Source of the DNA: Stereocaulon alpinum
Taxonomy: Eukaryota; Ascomycota; Lecanoromycetes; Lecanorales; Stereocaulaceae
Direction: 5' to 3'
NCBI GenBank assembly: GCA_018257865.1
Contig: JAEUBA010000010.1
Location: forward strand, 310,001 to 374,000
DNA: 64,000 nt
Shown here: in pieces, positions 54,596 through 64,000 of the stretch
Layout of the letters: each line of letters starts with the position of its first letter
Position numbering within the stretch: the stretch's first letter is position 1
Program-made: the position numbers and the translations under genes
Notes under the pieces: generated by a model
What the model saw: the letters and a program-made list of their open reading frames with translations, nothing else
What the model was told of the DNA's origin: nothing
The model's database searches: none

Positions 54596-56763
54596 CGCTC
54601 GTCAGGGTTTTAGGAGTTCTTACTAGAGGTCAGTATGTGAGCTCTTCTAAGAATTTTAATAACAAGGAGTACGAACACTGAGGGGGGGAGAGTCAGGAAT
54701 GCAGGCTCCCGATAGTTGTCATGCTGACAGTCTTGTGCATCAGTACTGCCAGTGTAGCTACCACGCCACTGAATGTTTGGATATGATTCTCGAAGACTAA
54801 TGTCTATCCTAAAGTAGAAGTCAGCTAATGGAAAGGACACCGTTAAATGTCCTCTGTGCCAGTTCGCGCGGCACCGAGCTCTAGACGGCCCAAAGGTTTC
54901 AAGCCCACCATTCGTACAACTTCGTACGTAATTGTGACCTCGTTGAATGATTCCCCCGAGTCCTAATCTAAAGCTCCAACGGCTTGTTTCTGTCGGTGGC
55001 CATGGGAGCGAAGAAGGCATTATGCACAGCGGTGGAGGATGCTTGAAGCCAGGATTGCCAGCTGCACGAACCTACAGAAACAATCATTAGTAGTCCGTTA
55101 CCTCGAGACTGTGAACGCTGCACCGTAACGTTCACACGCCCTTCGTCTTCATTGGGTCCTGGACTAGGCGGAGGAGGAGAAAAGGAATACAGAGGTCCAA
55201 GGCTGGAGTGGCGACGTCTCTCGCTTGTTGTACTACAACCTTGTGAATGATCCACCCTCCTCTTGAACATTTTCTCAACCTAACGCCTCTCGACGTATAT
55301 TCACGGCTCGTCTCCTGCCGTCTCCGCGGCCGGCCACAAGGATTGCAGCGCTCTTTCTGCGTAGGTCCTTCGTATCGTGTCGCGGATGCAGCGTTCAGGT
55401 GGAAATGGAGGACCGCCGTAACCCTTCCATGAGTATCAATGGACCAGTGTATGCATATCTGGGGAGTCCCAGACTAGAACATCGAACAACAAAAGCGAGA
55501 CTGTCCAAAAGCTGGCATCCATGTTTCGATGTTGGTGAGGAATCTGCACCCTTGTTTACAAGAGCGATTGGTTTTCCCTTCGAAGAAAGACGAATGTAAG
55601 AGGAGACCGTGTAGACGAATCAACGGTAGAAGGAAAGGGGCAATGGGTGACAGAGGTGGTGACGCCTAGTGCAAGCTTTTCTTCTTGAGAGGAGTACACA
55701 GTGACTGCTGTTCCCCACTTCCACGTAACACGAAAGAGTAAAGATGCGTGGAAACTCATCTTTGTGCCGATGGGCAAGTCAAGGAAAGAATAGGAAAACA
55801 ATAATGCATAATGCCTATGGTTCAGTATGACTGCATGGCAAGTTCGAGCAAACCCACGCCATCTGGAGACCGAGAAAAGTGGATCCTCTCTGCTTAGGGG
55901 ATTCAATTGGGCCCGAAAAGAGATAAAGCTCGGAGGCTGGACGATGCAACGCCTAGTGAAGGTGTTGGCGAGCATCGTACTAGTGAAGCCCCAGTCTATT
56001 TGTCAAATAATAACCGAACCTTCTTCACCCACAACAACAGCCATTTAACACCTAGCATCAACCACATCATTACATATTACCATGCTGAATCGCTAAAGCT
56101 CGATCACCCAATCGTTCAAAGAGAGCCCTGGAGGCTGCTTTTGCAGTGCTCGTTGTCTCTCAGCAGGCTGAGCGTTGCACATTCTGCTGAAAGCACCCAC
56201 AGAGGTGAGACTCCCCACACTCATCACCAACACCTTCCACCTAACAAACTTCTCATCTACGCTGCTGACACGTTAAAGCTTGTCTTTCTCATATATTAGT
56301 ATCAACAGGAATCATTAGGTATCAAATTACCAGACCCGGCTTGATACCTCAGTGTCCTCCACCGGTCGGCAAGTTGAGGAAGAGGGCACTGCAGCCTCAC
56401 TTATTGTGTCAACCCTGTACCACTAATACTTGTGCATTACTATAGTACTCACGTTAGAAGAGAGTAGTAGTCGTACCTGTGAGCTTACTTACCTCCTTTT
56501 TACGTTCTTTTGTTCCTCGTTTTCTGACAACTTTAGTTATCATCTTAGGTTTGGCGCGTCCGGATCTCGCGTTCAACGTTTAGGTATGTTGATGCAGTCC
56601 GCCACCAAGAAGGTTTCTCCTATAAGGGTTTCGTGCTGACGGTGTTGTATCTATCAGGTACGATATCAGCCTCGCAATATTGCTCAGTCTTTCCGATTGC
56701 TTCAGTGACCGGTCTCAGCCACCAAGTAAGGAGATCACCATCGGGCGGCCGAAGAGCAACGCT
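54596..56763. other. Intergenic 2.2 kb, no supported gene
   Basis: Overlapping frames on both strands (54610-55020, 54968-55270 and 55556-55975 minus; 55827-56299 plus) have no domains or consistent splice structure. The right part is the probable long leader of the next gene, with a 17-codon upstream frame at 56586-56639. Confidence 0.4.
56586..56639 (+). promoter_or_regulatory. Possible upstream ORF in leader of the 56.8-kb gene
   Basis: A 17-codon ATG-started frame (MLMQSATKKVSPIRVSC, then TGA) ends 124 bp before the main start codon. If it lies in the mRNA leader it would reduce translation of the main frame. A GT...CAG pair around it could equally be an intron. Confidence 0.25.
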
Positions 56764-59700
56764 ATGTCTCCGAGATTAGTTCTTTCGATGCTTTTGAATC
56801 CAAAGCAGTATCGAAGACGTTCTGATCTAGAACGTGGGAACACCGTCACACCACCACTGCCTTCATATATCTATCAAAACCCCGCGACGACAGCATCTAT
56901 ACTTCGGAATTCATATAGTGCCCCACCGTTGAACATTCCGATGCAACCGATTCAGTGTCCTTCCCGTCCAACATCACCAGTAAGTCTCGCACTTATCTCT
57001 GACAGACGTCTGCTCCAAAAGTTGATTACGCCACAGGTGTTCGATCGCGAGAGATTCGGTAAAGCCTATGATTTTCTTGACGGAACGTCTCCGGAATGCA
57101 AGAACAGGGAGTATTACCATTCGCCAATTCGAGCGGGCAGAGGGGGCCCGGTGTTCATGAGAGTCTCTGATCAGCCCGAACCAACAACAAGCCGCCCACC
57201 CATTCCCTGGGATTCTCACGATATCCCATTATTACCAGCTAAGGCTTATGTACCTCCGGGCAGATCGCGAGAAAGCCAATCGAGAACAACAGAAGAAGAC
57301 TGTCTGTATAGCTCTTCAATGCCAAACTTGACTCGTCGGGTCAGCTCTCGGTATCCATCGTTCGCGTGTTCGGAGGATGAAGTACAAGCTGCATTCTTGG
57401 AATTTGACCCGAAAGCCCGGAAAATTGAGGATGACGGTGATAGGAAGAGTTTTGTGACAGATAGTGTCCAGACTGACTTAGCGAACGATGGTCGGCAAGC
57501 GCAAGCCGTATTTGGACATACAGAAAATTTTGGACAAGACCCTGAGCTTTTTGAGACCATGACAGCACACGAGCGAGAAGGAAACGAGGGTCATGAAGAT
57601 TACCATTCCCCCCACCAATCCAGCTTACATTCTCACCAGATCGATCCTGCAAATTCTTTCGTCCCACATAATTACTTGGAATTCGCTTCGAGCCCAGCCT
57701 ATAGTGGACCGGGAGAAGGCGATCGGTACGCGACCTATAGAGAGGACGACCGGGAAGAGCGCGGTGACGTCCGCAGATACCAATCTATCTCTAGTACCGA
57801 TATGTCGTGGCTCGTAGAAAACGAAGAGGAAGCCGAAGAGACGGGACACTTAACCTCATCCGGCCGACACAATTCTTCATCCACGGCAGCTGCCACCGCC
57901 CCTACGATCGATACTGTCATCCCAGCGGGGAGCCTTGATCTGGACCCTCATACAGTTTGGCAGCTATCTTCTCATCAACTATTGCCAGAAGGCCAACGTT
58001 TCTCGGTGATAATGTCGGATGGCACGTCGGCTCGCCCAATGTCAGATGCCGAGCTTGCGAACTCCTTGAGTTCAATCGAAGCAATGATCAGAATTGGCTC
58101 AGGAGTAGACCCAAGTGGCTCCATTGACCAAAGTGGTGGTATCATGACGGCATTCATTGACCACGAATCTGCCTATTCGCGCGGAAACTCGAACTCCTGC
58201 AATAGCAAGGGACCTCAGACAGATCAAGGACCTGGGAGCAGTCAGACCCCCTCTTCACCGAGCACAGATCGTGTAATGGGTGATGACTCAGGCCGACATG
58301 GTCGACTTGGGTTTTACGAGGAGCCCTCATCGTCTCGTGGTGAAGCCTCCGTTACTCCATCACGGAAGCCACGATGCCTCACCCCACCGCTACAACTATT
58401 CGGAATTTCCCGGACTCTGAACACTGAGACATCAGTGCGATCAGATGGCATCTCAAGACCCACTCTTGGTAGGAGCAACAGCAGGTTGGGGAAGGCTATG
58501 AAAGAGAATGGAGTGAGGGAAGATGGCCGTTTAGCTCACGTATACCCTCTAAGCAAAGCAGACAACGACTGGGAGACCGTCTCCGATATTAAAGAGCTCG
58601 GCACTGGTCTAACCGGAGAAATTACGGCAGAAGGGCGCACTGGCAGCTCGCTAGCAGACAACTCCGATTCTGCTAGCGTTTCAGTCCCAAAAGAATCGAT
58701 ACCACTACGACAACTCTACCTTCACAACCGGGTGTTACAGCATCCAGCAAACCCCCGCGAGAACCACTCATACGTTCTGGTCAAAGACAATCTTACCGGC
58801 AAAACGTATAGCCTGCCACAGTCCCAGCTTGAAGCAGGAGGCCGTGTGCCGTGTGTTAACGCTACCTCGATACGGTTTCCCCAAACGCGAAACTATCAAC
58901 ACCCGATCCCTTTCCCTAAACCCCACAATCACCCGTTCGTAACTACTCCACCACAGCTCCCTGAAGCCCGTGGGTCACCAGAGCACGTATCCAGCAACAA
59001 GGCGGCAAGTAAATACGCTGTCGCAGCACAAGCGCAGAGCTCCAAGATGTCTATTTATCAACTTACAAACCCAACCCTCAATGTTACTGATGGTGACATT
59101 AGTAAGAGTCCACGTGAGCTTAGCTCTAAAGAGCGGTCGCAATTCTCTTCTGGTTGGGTAAGTACGATCAGTGAGGTCACATCAGCATTGCCGAGGCTTC
59201 CCACCCGCGAAGGCAGCTTCGCAGAGATATCAACTTTGGGAAATAAGGGCAATGTCACTGGCACTGCAGAAGGAACTGGCGTGAGGGAGGTTGGGAGCAG
59301 CCTTGCTGATGGAAGCAGCCCAGGTACGTGACACCTAAGTCTTTCCTCCTTTTTTCACATTATGTCCTCAGTCGTGAGACATGTTGGGTAGCAGAATTCA
59401 TCTAACCTTAGCCTCTTACATTATCTTCCTTGTCTGCGAAGTGTAATACTGACTCTAGATTTCGTGCAGGCGCAAAGTTCTCCAGCAGCCCAGCACCTTT
59501 CGCTAGCTCACCCCACACCCAGTACAACTCGCCGTCCAAAGCTGGCGGATTTCAGTCAACTACATCTGGTATCACTACACCGAGGTCCATGAGATCTGCG
59601 GCCGCTCACAATCGCTTTGACGAGGGGAATGATGAAGACATGCCACGCGGCAACGAATGGCTAAAGTACCTCCCGCCGCGTCAAACGCAACAACAGTCTC

Positions 59701-60410
59701 CTATCGCCAATGGCCGTCACCGTCGAGCTTCGACTGAGAGCGAACTCATTACTGGTCCTGAGTCATCAGCTTTCCGTCACTACGAACGAGGCAATACCAG
59801 CGCCGGGCTTCTTCTTGGACAGACCGGCTCATACTCACGCGATCACCAATTTGAACCAGAAAATGGCCAGCATAGCATTCGTGAGCGACGCGGCAATCAC
59901 GAGCGTATCATTGCACCCGCTACTCCTCCATCAGCCCAATCAACACCAATTCGTGATCGCAACGGCCGTGTTTACACTGACGTACCTCCGCCAGTTTTCA
60001 TTCATCCCGTGTATGGTCGCAACAATCCCTGGGATGAGCCAGTAGCACCCATAAGCCCTCACTTTGGTCGCGGTCGCCAAATGGTACGCCCACGACCCGC
60101 TATTCGCCCCATCGCCCGAGCTGAGTCTCCTCACTTATTCCGCACACCCCGTCAAATGGATCAGGAGGAATATGAGTACGAGCAGAAGGCGTCCTTCTGG
60201 GTCACGCTTGCCTTCTGTGTGCTCCCATTCCTTGCATTTATCCCGTGCTCAAGATATGGTGACGCAGCCATTGAGCTGTTCTCTGGGGGCAGGGTCCAGA
60301 AAGTGGACCCAACCTATAAGCGTATCGCAGCATTCGTCTTCGCATTAGGGACTCCGCTCCTAGTGCTTGCGATCACGCTAGCTATTCGTTTTCAAGCGCT
60401 TGTCACATGA
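56764..60410 (+). CDS. Large disordered protein with two C-terminal membrane segments
   Basis: Exons 56764-59323 and 59470-60410 (146-bp GT-AG intron, acceptor TTCGTGCAG) give about 1,166 aa from the first ATG; the frame is open 28 codons further up without an ATG. Almost the whole protein is Ser/Pro/Arg-rich and disordered, with one more ordered block near LYLHNRVLQHPANPRENHSYV and LVKDNLTGKTYSLPQSQLE. The last 90 residues hold two membrane segments, SFWVTLAFCVLPFLAFIP and IAAFVFALGTPLLVLAITLAI, separated by a short loop with CSRYGDAAIELFSGGR. This tail-anchored hairpin layout suggests a membrane-tethered scaffold with a cytosolic disordered domain. The family is not recognised. Confidence 0.75.
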
Positions 60411-60800
60411 TGTGGTTTATGTTACTGTGGAGGTCCACGATATGAGGAACATGAAGGAAAGAGCAACACCGTCTTGTGCCTGTGATCATGCAGGCTTTTC
60501 GCTTCGAATCTTTAACCACACGATGTGGCTTATGTTACTGTGGAGGTCCACGATATGAGGAACATAAAGGAAAGAACACCCCTGTCTCCTGCCTACGATC
60601 ATGCAGGCTTTTCGCTTCGAATCTTTAACCACACGATGTGGTTTATGTTACTGTGGAGGTCCACGATATGAGGAACATGAAGGAAAGAGCAACCCTGTCG
60701 TATGCCTGTGATCATGCAGGCTTTTCGCTTCCAAGCTCTAATCACATGATGTGGCGTAAGATACTGTGAAGATCCATGATGTGAGGGACATAAAGGGGAT
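60404..60800. repeat. 113-bp tandem repeat, about 3.5 copies
   Basis: The phase-marker GATGTGG occurs at 60409, 60522, 60635 and 60748, exactly 113 bp apart. Each of the first three units contains GGTCCACGATATGAGGAACAT and GATCATGCAGGCTTTTCGCT; the fourth is diverged and truncated. The first unit overlaps the last codon and stop of the upstream gene, so the repeat forms its 3' UTR. Confidence 0.93.
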
Positions 60801-63800
60801 GGATATCGCAGTTTCTTTCCAATTTTTCCAGTCATCACTCTACAATCGGTCCTGAATAGATGGCTTTCCTTAAAAGAAAAGATACGTATCTTAGCGAGGT
60901 TAGATTGTTTGGAGATGTTACATCACAACCATGTACATAGCTAGATACTATAAAACACCAAAAAAATGTTATCAGCTTTTTCAATAGATTGTATATCTTA
61001 TGGTACATGCACTTGGAGGCTGTGAGCTTATGTGAGATACACTTGAAAGTTGGCATAACCAGATGTTCACGACTTCAATGCAAGTGACATCTACCATAGA
61101 GAGTATATTCCACGACTCATAAGTTCCATGTCTCATCTCATGTGTCATAGAAAGGCTGAGAATAACTGACGTCTCCCAACATAGCCGTTGCGTACCACTC
61201 TATAAAAAGCGACTAAACCAGTCTACTCAAGCCAGCGCCATTTCCAGACTATGTTACCTTACTACAGCCTAAAAGGATGAAGCTTTGCACTTGTGTCTTC
61301 TTCAAAGAGTCTTTCCTTACTTGTCCCGTGAAAGGGGTTTGAATGACCTTGACTCCTCCATTGCAAGGAGTTTTCGTGTTCCTAGTTCTAAGATCACCGC
61401 TTCATACCCGTACTCCCGAGACTTGTTTACCGTTCGCTCTGCGTTCTCCGTCTTGCTTTTGGCTGCCGTTGGATCAGAAGTAGGTTGGAAGATCCGTCTG
61501 GCTCTGGGGGAACCTGGAGCGTATCCAGTCCCTAGCTCGTATACTGTCATGCTGATCTCACTGTGTTATGCCTTTGGATGGCAAGGAGTCGAAGGAGCAA
61601 GTGTAATGGGTCGAGGATGTTTTGTGGTTCGTGTCCACGTTACGGCCAACTAGGGGATACCTGGAATGAGTTTGCCTTTGTTGAGTTGAAATTATGTTTC
61701 AAGGCACATTGCTTGTTGTGGCTGGGGACGCGGCGTTTCTTGTGTCAATGTTGGTGGTTGTAGGCAGTGTAGCCCAGGACTTCGAGCATCTTAGGCTCGT
61801 TCGCTTGAGTGTCTAAGGAGCTACGTGCATGGTTGCGGTTTGGTCCAGAGATTTGGCGTGTTCATGATAGATGTCGTGATTGTTGAGGCTATCCATTAGA
61901 AGTGATAGGGTTCTGGACACCTTTTGCTCCATGGATGTTGGAATGTGCCAGTGGTATGCCACGGGAGAGGCTACAAGAAGTGTTATGATGGGAAACGATG
62001 CCAGGTATTGAGAGACGAAACATGCTTGTTCGCATCTGAGTGATCGATGCTCGGAATTCGATGACAAGCATGCTTGAAGCTTGTTACAAGAATCGAGGTT
62101 TGACCGATTGGATCCTGCACATAATTCTCAACTTGTGATTGGTGAACCTCAAATATCTCTTCTCAGTCAGAGAGCAACAACCTCCTACCCATTAATATCT
62201 CATCTTTTCTTGCCGCAGTCGTTTAGCAGCTTCTGCACTGCAGTCATATCGTGCACTTCCAACGCTTTCTGATGAGCTATAAGCCCTCTAGTATCACCCT
62301 TCACTGCTTGACTGTCACTAATGCCGCCATTGAGATCCATAGACACCGTCCACTGTGCAATCACATGGTGATAGGAGTATAATACAGTATAGATGGTAAG
62401 AAATCATGCATGTTGCTTCCTCATACAGTCAAGGCGTTGCAATTCATGACCCACGCAATCATTGGACTCACATAAGATGATGGAAGGAAGAAGTTGGTCT
62501 CATCAGACCATGGGATTAACATAGAATCGTCCGGTTTTCATAGATTTCAAGAGCATTCCGGAGACCTTAACCAGAAAGACGGCATTCCGCGCAGCGGGTC
62601 CATAACATTGCTGCCAGGAGACCTGTCTCTTTGTGACCCATAAGCTTGCAGAGACCTTTGGAGAGGGTCTCTGAATGATTGAAGTCATTGAAGAACGAAA
62701 AGACCAGAGATCTTGATGTACAAGCTCGAGATGATACCCTGTGGTGTACAGACCATCATTATGTGCCGGGTGTAGGGTATGTATTTCCCACTAATAGCGC
62801 TTCCCAGAAAGGTCATGTATTCTCTACGAAATCACCCATGAAGAGTCCGGTACTTCCTTTCCCAGAAGCTCTAATAGTGACGTTAGGAGGGTTTGCGTTG
62901 TGTTTGCTGGCGCATCCTCGCGCTCGCTCATCAGCTCTTCGATACTCTCCCTTTCACGTGGCACTGAGAGCTCTCCCCACTGGTGCGAGGGTTCTGAGTA
63001 TGAATGCAACTGTAATAATCTTCTGTCATTGGGTTGATGGCCGCATCGCTAATACGGCCGTGTAGATGGACTGCGAGCAATGGAACGAGGACTGGAAATA
63101 GAAACTGTTTGAGGACCCTAGGAGACTTGCTGATATTCAAAGCCGTACAACTCGCGATATATGCTTCGGTCTGTACGTTGATCGCAATCGAACAACATAG
63201 CATCCCTAAGCGCATCGCCTTCGTGAGCTATCACTTATGATGAGTGTGATGGCTGCGATCATCAATGAAGCCACTAACATAAACGTGATGCCAGCCAGCA
63301 GTCTTCTCATCAAAATCGGCGAAGCGACACCTTAAAATTACGCACGTACAACAACAAGCATCATGAGTGAGTGGCCTCCAAGGAACCTTCCTATTGGACT
63401 TTGCAATGAGATTAGAATTGCCCGCTGTAAACCGCGTTTGCTGTGACAACAACCCATCCATTCACCGTATGATGAGTCTGGGATAAGTACCATTGACGAA
63501 ATGTGACAAGATGCGAGTGACGAAAAGTTTGATGCTCGCCGTCCACGCTCGATCAAGTACACATACGGGACAGGAGACACGCCTAGAAGACTAGATTGAA
63601 GAGAGAGTTGTGATTAATGATCCTCCATTGATATTCTCAAATAAACCACATTGGAGGAATTTCGGCCTTGGAGATAGAAAGTCCCGAGAGGGAGATATTT
63701 CGCGCATCATCCTTCCCGTGATGAGAGCGTCTACAACACTTCAGACCCAGACACCGATGTCAGAGGCCTCGGTAAACCTTTCATCCTGATACGGTGGCTG

Positions 63801-64000
63801 TCGTATGCATTTTTCTGTAGCTCGTATGCGAAAGCCTGCTACCGGATCAGAGCATCGTAACTAAGTTAGTCCCAGAGCTGGTTGGTGTTAGTGAGAGAAG
63901 CATTACGCATGCTGTGCCGTAGTTGGATAAGATGGAATTTATCATCGCGCGTGTGACCGATTCGAAGGATGATATAAGGCGAGTGTGTGTCGTCTGGGAC
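60801..64000. other. Gene-poor 3.2-kb end of window, no supported gene
   Basis: The longest frames (61285-61653 plus, 62679-63065 plus, 62931-63215 minus) have no domains, no splice-consistent extension and chance-like composition. No tRNA or LTR signature was recognised. Short frames overlap on both strands throughout, as in non-coding or mutated repeat DNA. Confidence 0.4.

Noticed and set aside
60404..60800. CRISPR-like array
   Set aside because: Units are contiguous 113-bp repeats with no spacers, in a eukaryotic genome.
61285..61653. 122-aa plus-strand frame with a hydrophobic stretch
   Set aside because: An equally long minus-strand frame overlaps it, and neither has a domain or splice structure.
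62679..63065. 128-aa plus-strand frame
   Set aside because: No motif, and competing minus-strand frames cover the same DNA.

Overview
The window is nuclear DNA of a filamentous ascomycete (Pezizomycotina). Genes are compact and carry short (about 48-65 bp) GT-AG introns with CTAAC/CTGAC-type branch sites. The conserved proteins have typical fungal architecture: a trifunctional HIS4, an ATG2 of about 2,180 aa, a CMC1 with twin CX9C motifs, and a fungal-type RPB1. Transposon relics decay by C-to-T nonsense changes like those left by repeat-induced point mutation (RIP). I cannot fix the class (Leotiomycetes or Dothideomycetes are both possible). No tRNA, rRNA or CRISPR array was seen.

Layout. 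0.6-8.3 kb: RPB1 (minus) and the COMPASS subunit SWD1 (plus), head to head. 9.0-15.3 kb: an accessory island holding a small membrane protein, a microsatellite, a copia retrotransposon relic with an intact 5-bp target duplication, a long decayed reading frame into or next to which it inserted, and a decayed FG-repeat-like stretch. 15.5-25.9 kb: housekeeping genes (methyltransferase, CMC1, HIS4, mitochondrial processing peptidase beta, SDH4, an SDR, UTP11). 27.2-31.4 kb: an unknown protein, ribosomal protein L31 and checkpoint kinase CHK1. 32.5-36.8 kb: an ACS-type MFS transporter followed by a TauD-family dioxygenase. 36.8-40.1 kb: a second repeat-rich stretch with a 785-bp terminal-inverted-repeat element flanked by TA, and an HNH nuclease gene. 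40.4-46.3 kb: the mitotic E2 UBC11/UBE2C, then a concentrative nucleoside transporter and an ADA2-type adenosine deaminase, divergently arranged. 46.9-53.7 kb: ATG2. 56.8-60.4 kb: a large disordered protein with two C-terminal membrane segments, whose stop codon lies in a 113-bp tandem repeat. 60.8-64 kb: no gene I can support.

How the genes work together. Several neighbours share a compartment or pathway. MAS1 and SDH4 (both mitochondrial) share a 217-bp divergent promoter. RPB1 and SWD1 both act in transcription. The nucleoside transporter and adenosine deaminase form a likely uptake-and-deamination pair. The MFS transporter and TauD dioxygenase look like an uptake-and-oxidation pair. The most unusual material is the 785-bp TIR element, whose flanks match an apparently empty paralogous site 6 kb away, and the nonsense-only decayed frame at 12.8-14.1 kb.
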